DNA of 64,000 nt from Gordonia tangerina (lineage in GTDB: Bacteria; Actinomycetota; Actinomycetes; Mycobacteriales; Mycobacteriaceae), in the NCBI RefSeq assembly GCF_021556435.1, contig NZ_JAKGCU010000001.1, forward strand, positions 434,001 through 498,000. The letters are read 5' to 3'. Below are positions 8,600 through 15,968 of the stretch, piece by piece. Below the pieces are notes generated by a model. That model did no database searches, was not told the DNA's origin, and worked only from the letters and a program-made list of their open reading frames with translations. Numbering within the stretch: the first letter of the stretch is position 1; the number at the start of each line of letters is the position of its first letter. The position numbers and the translations under genes were made by a program.

Positions 8600-9765
8600 C
8601 CGCACACGACGAGCTGCTCGACCGGGTGCGCGACCGGTTGGCCGCCGACGCGGCCGACCCGACGCCCGACGTCATCGCCGACGCGATCCGCGCCGAGTCG
8701 CGGGGCATGCTCGGCGACACCGATCTCCTTGCCGCTCTGCGATTTCTGCAGACCGAGCTGATCGGGGCCGGGCGTCTGGAGCAACTCCTGGTCGATCCTG
8801 ATGTCGCCGACATCCTGGTCGCCGGCCCAGATAACGTCTGGATCGACCGCGGCCACGGCTTGCAGCGCACTGAGATCCGCTTCGACAGTGAGGACGCGGT
8901 GCGTCGTCTCGCCGGCCGGTTGGCGCTCAACGCCGGAAAACGACTCGACGATGCCCAACCATGGGTGGACGGGCAGCTCGTCGGCGTCGGCCGACGCGGA
9001 CACACGGTGCGTCTGCACGCGGTGATCCCACCCGTCGCGCACGACGGCACCTGCATCTCACTGCGCGTTCTGCGCACTGCCACCCGCAACTTCGACGAAC
9101 TCGTTTCGCTGGGCGCGATCCCCGACGACACGGTCCGACTCCTGCGTGACATCCTCGCCGCACGCCTGGCCTTCCTGATCGTCGGCGGCACCGGATCGGG
9201 TAAGACCACCCTGCTGGGGTCGCTGATCGGCGAGATGGCGCACACCGAGCGCATTCTCTGTGTGGAGGACGCGCTGGAACTGGACCCGCCGCATCCGCAC
9301 ATCGTGCGGCTGGTCGCCCGGACCGCGAACGTCGAAGGCGTCGGCGAGGTACCGGTTCGGGCCCTGGTTCGGCAGGCACTGCGGATGCGGCCGGACCGGA
9401 TCGTGGTCGGTGAGGTGCGCGGCGCCGAGGTCATCGACCTGCTGACCGCGTTGAACACCGGACACGACGGATGCGCGGGCACGCTGCACGCGAACTCCAC
9501 CGCCGAGGTGCCGGCGCGGATGGAGGCGCTCGCCGCGCTCGGCGGGATGGCCCGCGCCGCGTTGCACAGTCAGCTCGCGGCCGCGGTCCAGGTGGTCCTC
9601 GGCGTCGCACGCACACCGGGCGGTAGCCGCGGACTCGTCGAGATCGGGATGGTGGCGCCAGGCGACGACGGTCTGGTCCGCATTCGCCCGGTGTGGACCC
9701 GTGCCGGTGGATTCGGCGAGTCCGCCGGACGGCTCGACGAGCTCATCGGCAGCCGATCGCGGTGA
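8596..9765 (+). CDS. tadA: TadA/CpaF-family secretion ATPase
   Basis: 389 residues. Type II/IV secretion ATPase with the N-terminal helical region, Walker A GGTGSGKTT (197-205), an Asp box (CVEDALEL), the Walker B region VVGEVRGAE and the His box around LHANSTAEVPAR. It would power Flp pilus assembly at the inner membrane, working with the TadB and TadC platform proteins. The ATG at 8596 overlaps the ssd stop by 4 nt; an upstream extension of the frame overlaps ssd and is spurious. It corresponds to Rv3659c. Confidence 0.95.
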   Translation: MTAHDELLDRVRDRLAADAADPTPDVIADAIRAESRGMLGDTDLLAALRFLQTELIGAGRLEQLLVDPDVADILVAGPDNVWIDRGHGLQRTEIRFDSEDAVRRLAGRLALNAGKRLDDAQPWVDGQLVGVGRRGHTVRLHAVIPPVAHDGTCISLRVLRTATRNFDELVSLGAIPDDTVRLLRDILAARLAFLIVGGTGSGKTTLLGSLIGEMAHTERILCVEDALELDPPHPHIVRLVARTANVEGVGEVPVRALVRQALRMRPDRIVVGEVRGAEVIDLLTALNTGHDGCAGTLHANSTAEVPARMEALAALGGMARAALHSQLAAAVQVVLGVARTPGGSRGLVEIGMVAPGDDGLVRIRPVWTRAGGFGESAGRLDELIGSRSR

Positions 9766-10574
9766 CCGCGCTGTACTTGGCGGTCGCGCTGGGGGTCGTG
9801 TGGTGGCCGGTCACCGGCACCGAGTCCCGGTTGCACCGTCTCCGGGACGCTGCGCGCAGGCGTTCGCCGATGCCGACGCCCGCAGTGCTGGTGTGCGCAC
9901 TGCCGCTGGTGCTGACCGTTCTCGCCGGTGTCCCGGCCGGAGTGTCGTCGGCCGTGGTTGCAGCCGGTCTCATCTGGCAGTGGCAGCGCACCAGGCGGGT
10001 TCGGCGTCGCGACGGTGAGATCGCCGCCCTGCTGCTGGCGTTGTCGGTGATGATCGCCGAACTGTCGGTGGGTGCGCCGCCGGCCCGTGCGTGCACGGCC
10101 GCGGCGCGCGAACTGCGTTCGGCAGAGGGAGTTTCGGGGGCGGTGGCCGACGGGTTGGCCGCGATGTCCGGGCGGGCGGAGCTGGGCGGCGACGTCCTCG
10201 ACACCGGGGCCGCCGGTCACCCGGATCGGGGTGATGCCGCGTCGTGGCGCCGAGTCGCGGTGGCGTGGCACTTGGCTGATCGACACGGTCTACCGATGAT
10301 CGAGCTGTTGGAATCGGTGCGGTCGGACGTGCTCGAGCGTCGGCAGTTCGCGGCCCGCACCCACGCCGGCCTGGCCGGCCCGCGAGCGACCGCCGCGGTA
10401 CTCGCCGGTTTGCCGGTGATCGGTGTGTTCCTCGGACAGCTGATGGGGGCGAACCCGCTGGCGGTGCTGTTGGGAGGAGGCCCCGGCGGCGTCCTGCTGA
10501 TCGTCGGCACGGCCCTCTCGATGGCCGGATGGGTGTGGGCACAGCGCATCACCGAACGGGCGGCCCGACGTTGA
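9762..10574 (+). CDS. tadB: TadB-like pilus assembly membrane protein
   Basis: 270 residues with an N-terminal hydrophobic segment, two helices near residues 38-70, a cytosolic helical T2SSF-type domain and two C-terminal membrane helices (about 208-260). It is an integral membrane platform protein for Flp pilus assembly and partner of TadA. The GTG start at 9762 overlaps the tadA stop (GTGA). It corresponds to Rv3658c. The length is typical of the shortened actinobacterial TadB. Confidence 0.85.
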   Translation: MTALYLAVALGVVWWPVTGTESRLHRLRDAARRRSPMPTPAVLVCALPLVLTVLAGVPAGVSSAVVAAGLIWQWQRTRRVRRRDGEIAALLLALSVMIAELSVGAPPARACTAAARELRSAEGVSGAVADGLAAMSGRAELGGDVLDTGAAGHPDRGDAASWRRVAVAWHLADRHGLPMIELLESVRSDVLERRQFAARTHAGLAGPRATAAVLAGLPVIGVFLGQLMGANPLAVLLGGGPGGVLLIVGTALSMAGWVWAQRITERAARR

Positions 10575-11200
10575 GCGTCGCCGCCGCGCTGATCTCCACC
10601 CTGTTCGTGGCTGCCGCGGTCTGGTGCTGGCCTGGTCCGGACTGGGCGTTGCGGCGGGTCGCCGGGCAGCAACCCGCCGCGCGGCCGGTCCGGGCGAGTG
10701 ATGCTCGCGATGACCCGTTCGGGGTCGCCGCGTCCCTGGACCTCTTCGCGGTGTGCCTGCGTGCCGGTCTTCCGGTCGGAGCAGCTGCGGCGGTTGTCGC
10801 CGATTCGGCGCCCCCGGGCCTGGCGCGACCGCTGTCGGTGACCGCCGAACTGCTGGCTCTCGGGGCCGATGCCGACCATGCCTGGCGCCGTAGTCGACCT
10901 GTGCCGGGGACCGATACCACCAAGGGCGCGCCAGGTCCGGGGGAAACCACCTCGGAACATTTCGACGCTGTGGCCACCCTGGCGCGGCGCTCGGCGCGAG
11001 CCGGATCGTCGCTGGCCGGCGGATTGACCGAACTCGCCGACGGTGTGCGCCGCGACGCCCACGACCAGGCCACTGCGGCCACCGAGCGAGCCGGTGTCGC
11101 GATCAGTGCCCCGCTGGGGCTGTGTTTTCTGCCGGCGTTCGTGTGCCTGGGCATCGTGCCCGTGGTCCTCGGTCTCGCCGGCTCCGTCCTGGGTGGGTGA
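10571..11200 (+). CDS. tadC: TadC-like pilus assembly membrane protein
   Basis: 209 residues. N-terminal signal-anchor helix, a T2SSF-like cytosolic domain with a conserved LFAVCLRAGLPVG segment, and a C-terminal hydrophobic helix (about 180-207). It is the second platform protein of the tad system, matching Rv3657c. A TTG at 10571 overlaps the tadB stop in TTGA, which fits the overlap pattern of the operon better than the ATG at 10529, which would lie inside tadB. Confidence 0.8.
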   Translation: MSVAAALISTLFVAAAVWCWPGPDWALRRVAGQQPAARPVRASDARDDPFGVAASLDLFAVCLRAGLPVGAAAAVVADSAPPGLARPLSVTAELLALGADADHAWRRSRPVPGTDTTKGAPGPGETTSEHFDAVATLARRSARAGSSLAGGLTELADGVRRDAHDQATAATERAGVAISAPLGLCFLPAFVCLGIVPVVLGLAGSVLGG

Positions 11201-11261
11201 TGAGGCGATGGCGCACCGGTTCTCGTCACCGGGCGGGTGGTCCCCCGGGGTTTCTCCAAGT

Positions 11262-11313
11262 CCGATGGATCCAAATCGGGCTCTGGTGCGTCCAAAGAAC
11301 CAGAGGACGCACC
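11262..11313 (+). promoter_or_regulatory. Stem-loops between tadC and the pilin gene
   Basis: The 137-bp tadC-pilin gap contains a 9-bp stem GGTGCGTCC/GGACGCACC (11285-11293 with 11305-11313) and an overlapping alternative CTCTGG/CCAGAG pairing (11281-11286 with 11300-11305). The pilin ribosome site AGGAGGGG follows at 11323. Such a hairpin could protect a processed pilin mRNA or attenuate transcription, giving the pilin a different dosage from the machinery genes. Confidence 0.5.
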
Positions 11314-11420
11314 CGGCGTCCCAGGAGGGGCAACCTGATGACCGACAATATGTTTCGCCGACCCGTCGAGCGTCTTTCCGCGGAGGTGCTGCGGCTGATC
11401 ACCGACGACGAGGGCATGAG

Positions 11421-11446
11421 TACTGCCGAGTACTCCGCAGTATCCA
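11421..11446. other. attL of the integrative element
   Basis: Left junction. The hexamer GAGTAC (11428-11433) is shared with attR at 32854-32859, and similarity extends to ACTGCSGAGTAC with one mismatch. The element side (11428-11441) reads GAGTACTCCGCAGT, half of the palindrome rebuilt in attP. The integrase start codon is only 39 bp away, as is usual for serine integrases. Confidence 0.85.
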
Positions 11447-11458
11447 AATCATACCGCG

Positions 11459-11464
11459 TAGAAT
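11459..11464 (+). promoter_or_regulatory. Possible -10 of the integrase promoter
   Basis: TAGAAT lies 8 nt before the integrase ATG, implying a leaderless or near-leaderless transcript; no Shine-Dalgarno sequence is visible upstream of the ATG. The -35 position would fall at about 11436-11441, just inside attL, and matches the consensus poorly. Confidence 0.35.
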
Positions 11465-11472
11465 GACCCAGC

Positions 11473-13251
11473 ATGAGGGGTAAAACACCAGTTCAGGAGC
11501 CTAAACGCGCGCTGATTGTCACGAGGCTGAGTCGCGTCACTGATGCCACGACTTCGCTAGAACGTCAGCGGGAGAAGTGCGAGGAGCGGTGTGTCGCGGA
11601 AGGCTACGAGGTCGTCGGTTACGCCGAGGATGGAGACACGAGCGGCAGCATTTCCCCTTTTGAGCGCAAAAGACTGGGCTCATGGCTGCGCCGACCGCAC
11701 TCTTTCGATGTCATCATGTGCTGGAAGCTGGATCGGTTCACCAGGTCAGCGTCCGACTTCTGGCATTTCTGGGAATGGACCAAAAACCTCGCGACTGCGG
11801 AGAATCACCGGATCGAGCTTGTGACCGTCACAGACAAGATCGACACCACGACTGCAATGGGGCGGGGGTTCGCGGGCGTCATCGCCAGTCTCGGAGAAGC
11901 CGAACTGGAATCCATCTCAATCCGCAACCGAAATGCCTTCCGGTACAACTTCACTCGGGGCAAATGGCGCGGAGGCGTAGCGCCGTGGGGGTATGTGCCG
12001 GAGGTGATTGACGGCGAATGGCGGCTCGTCCAAGATCCTGCTCAATGCGCTGTGATCCGGGAAGTGGTGGATCGGGTCATGGCGGGCGAGGGGTTGAGTG
12101 CCATCGCGCGCGACCTCACGGCGCGGAAAGTGCCAACGGCAAAAGATGCCTTTTCCCTCCACCGGGGGCAACCCGCGCGTGGCTTCGAGTGGCACGTCAG
12201 CCCACTGCGCAGGGCGCTACGGTCGGAGACTCTGCGAGGTTGGGTCGTCACTAAAGGGGAGGTCATCCGCGACGCCTCAGGAAAGCCACGAGAGCGAGCC
12301 GAGCCGATTATCAAGGGCGGGGAATGGCGGCGGCTCCAAGCTCGGCTGGACGCGACTGCGAGGGCTAGCAATTCGCGGCAGCCGCAGTCTCTACTGACGG
12401 GGGCGATCCGATGCGCAGTGTGCGGGGATCCCATGTGGATCCTGCGCGGCGGAAGCGCAGGGAGAGTGGACCGATACCGGTGCAAGAGCGCCAATTCGGT
12501 TGCCCCCTGCGACAATCGGACAATCGTCGCGGGCGACGCCGATGAGATGTACCTCACGTATGTAGAACCAGTGATGGATCAGCGCGTAACGCGACGCGAA
12601 TGGCGGAGCGGGGTCGATCGCCGCGATGATGTCGCCGACTTAGACGAGCAGATCACTGACCTGGTGAGGCTCCTTGGACGAGGAGAATACCGCGCGGGGA
12701 CGATTGCGAGAGCCGCGCTAGACCAGAACATCTCGGCTCTAAGCGCCGAGCGAGATGAGTTAGCAGCGGAGCCCGTCGTTGAGGCGGGCTATGTCGAGGT
12801 CGAAGGCGAGGGGACGCTGCGGGACAAATGGGCGGAGTGGAGCCCCGAGGAGCGGAACCAGTGGGTGCGGACTGGTCCGATCCTTTTCATTGATGCTCGG
12901 GACCGCGACGATCTCGGCGTGCTGTGGGTCATGGGGTGGACTGCCGACGAACTAGGGGTAATGAGGAGAGCACCCGACGATGAGATGGAAGCGGAGCGCC
13001 TGAGATACATCACCGAGCGAAACTACAGGCTCGGGGAAGTACCCCTTGCTGACTTGGCGAGGGCATGGGGAGTACCCGAACGGGAGGCATGGTCGCGACT
13101 GCGATGGTCAGGATTTCGACCGTGGCAACACGAGCAGGGCGTCACTGATGACGCCTTGACGATAGATCACTACCGCGCCTACCCCGTAGAACGAAGCGGC
13201 TTACACGAGAATGATTGGCGTCGGTTCCGACACATCCAGGCTCCGATCTGA
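11473..13251 (+). CDS. int: Large serine integrase
   Basis: 592 residues, typical of phiC31/Bxb1-type large serine recombinases. The N-terminal resolvase domain has the catalytic Ser20 in VTRLSR and the conserved WKLDRFTRS and IASLGEAELESISIRNR segments. A recombinase domain follows (about 165-300), then a zinc-ribbon (CAVCGDPM...RCKSANSVAPC, near residues 315-345), a coiled-coil region and an unusually long C-terminal tail. It catalyses integration between attP and the GAGTAC site in the pilin gene; excision would need a directionality factor. It begins 6 nt after the stop of the truncated pilin frame, on the same strand as the tad operon. Confidence 0.95.
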   Translation: MRGKTPVQEPKRALIVTRLSRVTDATTSLERQREKCEERCVAEGYEVVGYAEDGDTSGSISPFERKRLGSWLRRPHSFDVIMCWKLDRFTRSASDFWHFWEWTKNLATAENHRIELVTVTDKIDTTTAMGRGFAGVIASLGEAELESISIRNRNAFRYNFTRGKWRGGVAPWGYVPEVIDGEWRLVQDPAQCAVIREVVDRVMAGEGLSAIARDLTARKVPTAKDAFSLHRGQPARGFEWHVSPLRRALRSETLRGWVVTKGEVIRDASGKPRERAEPIIKGGEWRRLQARLDATARASNSRQPQSLLTGAIRCAVCGDPMWILRGGSAGRVDRYRCKSANSVAPCDNRTIVAGDADEMYLTYVEPVMDQRVTRREWRSGVDRRDDVADLDEQITDLVRLLGRGEYRAGTIARAALDQNISALSAERDELAAEPVVEAGYVEVEGEGTLRDKWAEWSPEERNQWVRTGPILFIDARDRDDLGVLWVMGWTADELGVMRRAPDDEMEAERLRYITERNYRLGEVPLADLARAWGVPEREAWSRLRWSGFRPWQHEQGVTDDALTIDHYRAYPVERSGLHENDWRRFRHIQAPI

Positions 13252-13854
13252 TCAGCGGTCAGGTCGAAGCCTCCTCATCGGCTTATCAGTTCGATCCACA
13301 ACCTGACCGTTCAGATTGTCGTCAACGTCGTGAACGGCGACGTACGCACTGTAAAGACGCGGGATCAGAATGATGAGCAACAGCAGAACGTAGGCGACGA
13401 GACCCACGACGATCGCGGCGATGATGCCATTGATTACCGGCAGATGCTTGTCGCCGAGTACCGTCGCCCCTACCGCGACGAATGTTGCTGTGAGCGCTAT
13501 GAGCGCCGCTGTCAGCACATGAGCCACGCTCTCGTCTATCGCGTCCTTGTCGGTGCGATGCTCGATGTCATCCCGGTCATACCACTCGGTCAGTTTCAGC
13601 CGAAGCGTGGAGAGCTGTGTGAAAACCGTCAGTAGCGAGCCAGTCAGAAGTGAGAGAGCGGCGACCACGATTGCGGGCGACGACAAAGGAATTCTGAATC
13701 CTCCTACCGCGACAGCAGCAAGGACTGGGACGAGTATCAGAATGCAGCGCGCCGCCCTATCGGGGATGGGCTTGCCGCCTAAGTGCTCGCTCGGTTCGGA
13801 GAGCCCCTTCCAGTGCGCTGAGAGGACACTGCGAATGGAGAAGCGCTGACTCAC
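13252..13854 (-). CDS. Unknown four-helix membrane protein (possible effector)
   Basis: 200 residues, not recognised. The polar N-terminus is followed by two helices (about 35-55 and 60-85), a cytosolic helical linker containing YDRDDIEHRTDKDAIDES, two further helices (about 112-132 and 140-165) and a charged tail ending MRRLRPDR. The 2+2 helix layout with a soluble middle resembles membrane-pore effectors of some defence systems, but this is inference only. It lies 39 bp downstream of the 336-residue gene on the same strand, so the two probably form an operon. Confidence 0.7.
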   Translation of the reverse strand: MSQRFSIRSVLSAHWKGLSEPSEHLGGKPIPDRAARCILILVPVLAAVAVGGFRIPLSSPAIVVAALSLLTGSLLTVFTQLSTLRLKLTEWYDRDDIEHRTDKDAIDESVAHVLTAALIALTATFVAVGATVLGDKHLPVINGIIAAIVVGLVAYVLLLLIILIPRLYSAYVAVHDVDDNLNGQVVDRTDKPMRRLRPDR

Positions 13855-13893
13855 AGACTCCTCCTCGGCGGATCGTGAGCTAGGCTCGGGACG

Positions 13894-14904
13894 CTACCAG
13901 CTAGACATGTCGATAGTAGCCCCGATGCTGCGCTGTATCCGCAGGACGGCGGCTTTGACTTCGGTACGGAACCGCTGGTCAGAGGGACGCTCGTTGTCGA
14001 TCGGATAGACAAAAATCTCCGGAATTCGGCTCGGGCTGATCTGTTGACGACCCACAGCAGGAATGTCAACGACGACCCAACCGTCGTCAATGTCAAGCTC
14101 CTCGATGCCATGCCCAAGTATCTCACCGAGGTCTGACGCAAACTGGGCGTCAGCGTCTTCATCGGCTGCTTCGGCGACGATGGCGTCGCCAACGCGAGTC
14201 ATCACGCTTTCAGACTGGTTGCTGAGGACCGCAGCCTCGATTCGAAACCTCTCGGTGTCTCTCCGGCGCGAGGCAGTTTCATGGCGCTGTACGAGAAATA
14301 TGGTCTGAGCCTCGGCTTGTTGGAGATAGTTCTCAAGCAGACCGGGGTCCATCGCTGCGCGCGCGGTGACCTTGTGCCAGTCCTGGGAGTCCTGCGCAGG
14401 ATCTGTCAGCGCATGCTCTTGAGCCCAACTCCGTGCCCACCTCACCAGGTATTTGCTCGGACAGGCTCGGGAGATCGCCTCAACCGCGAGCACTCCGCGA
14501 GTACCCGTGGAAGGCGGAAAGATGCCGATTCGGTAGCGGCGAGTTGGCGCAATGTCCGTAAGGTCCACCGCTACCCCAGAGTCGTCTGCGATGGGAAGCC
14601 CAACATCTTCATCTCGATGACGCCCGTAGCGAATCTCCAGGAAAATGCTCGGACCCAGAGCGTCGATGCGTTCGATCGTGAACACCGGGCGCGTCCGCCG
14701 CTCGGCGTCGGTTAGCGGTCTTGCATCTGGACCGAGTGGTAATCCGCGCTCGACAACAGTGCACTTTGCGGTGAGTAGCCTCAGCAGTTCAGCGGACCGG
14801 CTGAACTGCTGCCCATCCTTGTCGTACACCCACGGTTGCGGGGTGCGACCATCCCGACGAACAAGTTCGAGCTGAAACAACCGGAATCCGTAACTGGTCA
14901 CCAA
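13894..14904 (-). CDS. Unknown 336-residue soluble protein, partner of the membrane protein
   Basis: Soluble protein of unknown family. It starts MVTSYGFRLFQLELVRRDG, has a beta-rich first half with a FLEIRYGRHRDE segment, a central region around KYLVRWARSW, a helical stretch (about residues 200-260) and a basic/aromatic C-terminus. No nuclease, kinase or ATPase motif was identified. Accessory genes that read F.L...R near the N-terminus are common in abortive-infection modules, so a sensor or regulator role for the downstream membrane protein is a reasonable guess. It sits between the integrase and the restriction system. Confidence 0.7.
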   Translation of the reverse strand: MVTSYGFRLFQLELVRRDGRTPQPWVYDKDGQQFSRSAELLRLLTAKCTVVERGLPLGPDARPLTDAERRTRPVFTIERIDALGPSIFLEIRYGRHRDEDVGLPIADDSGVAVDLTDIAPTRRYRIGIFPPSTGTRGVLAVEAISRACPSKYLVRWARSWAQEHALTDPAQDSQDWHKVTARAAMDPGLLENYLQQAEAQTIFLVQRHETASRRRDTERFRIEAAVLSNQSESVMTRVGDAIVAEAADEDADAQFASDLGEILGHGIEELDIDDGWVVVDIPAVGRQQISPSRIPEIFVYPIDNERPSDQRFRTEVKAAVLRIQRSIGATIDMSSW

Positions 14905-15066
14905 CGACGCCCTTCAAATCCTCTAATAGTCCGAAGAAAGCAGACCACGCGAGCATTCAGCCGAGCGCCGACACGCCGGTGGGTCATCGCATTTCCGACA
15001 TTTTGATTTGGCTGACTATCGAAGGATGGGTCCATGCCGGTTCGCCAGCGATGCGGCACCTACCGG

Positions 15067-15081
15067 TGTCATTTGCCACCG
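15067..15081 (+). repeat. IS21-family terminal inverted repeat, left
   Basis: TGTCATTTGCCACCG, identical to the inverted right terminus. The 5 bp immediately outside are ACCGG, repeated beyond the right end. Confidence 0.92.
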
Positions 15082-15128
15082 CTATGGGGCCACCTGGATT
15101 GCCACGAGCATGGGACCACCTTGGCGCG

Positions 15129-15968
15129 TTATTGAGGATGCTCTGCGGGGTTGGGTCGGTCAAGTCCGGGTCGGTGTCGTTGGCGGTAGGAGGGGCCCTC
15201 GATGACCAGGGTGTGCGCGCGTGAGGTGAGTCGGTCGATGGCCGATTGGGCGAGTAGCGCGTCGGCGGTCATGGTGAGCCATTCGGCGGGTTCTCGGTTG
15301 GATGTGACGATGGTGGTCTTGGTCTGCTGGTGGCGTTCGACGACGAGTTCGTAGAAGTCGTTGGTTTCGGTCGCGTCGAGGGCTCTGAGTGCGAAGTCGT
15401 CGATGATCAAGACGTCGATGGCGGTGATGCGGCGAAGTTCGGCGTCGACGCTGTTGTCGAGGCGGGCGGCTTTGAGTCGGTGGAACAGTTTGTCCGCCCG
15501 CGCGAACAACACTGTTTTGCGGCGGCCGATAGCCATGTGGCCCAACGAGTTTGCTAGATGTGTCTTGCCGACTCCGACGGGGCCGAGCAGGATTGCGGAG
15601 TGGCCGGCGTCGATGAACCGCAGGGTGGTGAGGTCCTCGAGCAGCGGACGGTCGTAGAGTAGATCGTCTGCCGCGCACCAGGTGTCGATCCGCATGCGGG
15701 GGTCGAGACCGGCTTTGGCTGATCGTCGGGCGGCGGAGCTGGATTCACGCCGTGAGACTTCATCGGCGAGCAATTGTTGCAGGAACGTCAGGTGCGAGGT
15801 TTTGTGTTGGCGGGCCAGGGCTGCGCGTTGGGGCAGGGTGTCGGCGAGGGCTCCGAGTTTGAGGGTTTTGAGCAGGCCGAGCATGTCGGCGCCGACAGGT
15901 TCGGGCACACTGTTGGTGGTTCGGGTCATCGGTTCACTCCTGAATGGTGTTGTCGGGGTTGGGAACAA
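15129..15968 (-). CDS. istB: IstB-type transposition helper ATPase
   Basis: 279 residues. AAA+ ATPase with Walker A LLGPVGVGKTHLAN and Walker B VLIIDDFALR, the standard IS21-family regulator that remodels target DNA for IstA. Its start overlaps the istA end by 35 bp, consistent with coupled translation. The N-terminal segment DMLGLLKTLKLGALADTL matches the family's DNA-binding helical region. It is full length with no interruptions. Confidence 0.95.
   Translation of the reverse strand: MFPTPTTPFRSEPMTRTTNSVPEPVGADMLGLLKTLKLGALADTLPQRAALARQHKTSHLTFLQQLLADEVSRRESSSAARRSAKAGLDPRMRIDTWCAADDLLYDRPLLEDLTTLRFIDAGHSAILLGPVGVGKTHLANSLGHMAIGRRKTVLFARADKLFHRLKAARLDNSVDAELRRITAIDVLIIDDFALRALDATETNDFYELVVERHQQTKTTIVTSNREPAEWLTMTADALLAQSAIDRLTSRAHTLVIEGPSYRQRHRPGLDRPNPAEHPQ

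Larger units (their letters stand above)
11338..11466 (+). pseudogene. Flp-type pilin (DUF4244) gene, 5' part, interrupted by the integrative element
   Basis: The first 32 codons are the native N-terminus of a DUF4244/Flp pilin, including the prepilin signature GMSTAEY (G26, E31, Y32). The element starts at the Glu-Tyr codons, after which 10 foreign codons lead to TGA (11464-11466). The missing 40 residues, with the hydrophobic pilin helix, are at 32860-32982. The joined protein would be 72 residues. As it stands no functional pilin can be made, so the tad machinery lacks its major subunit unless the element excises. The start has a strong AGGAGGGG site 7 nt upstream. Confidence 0.9.
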
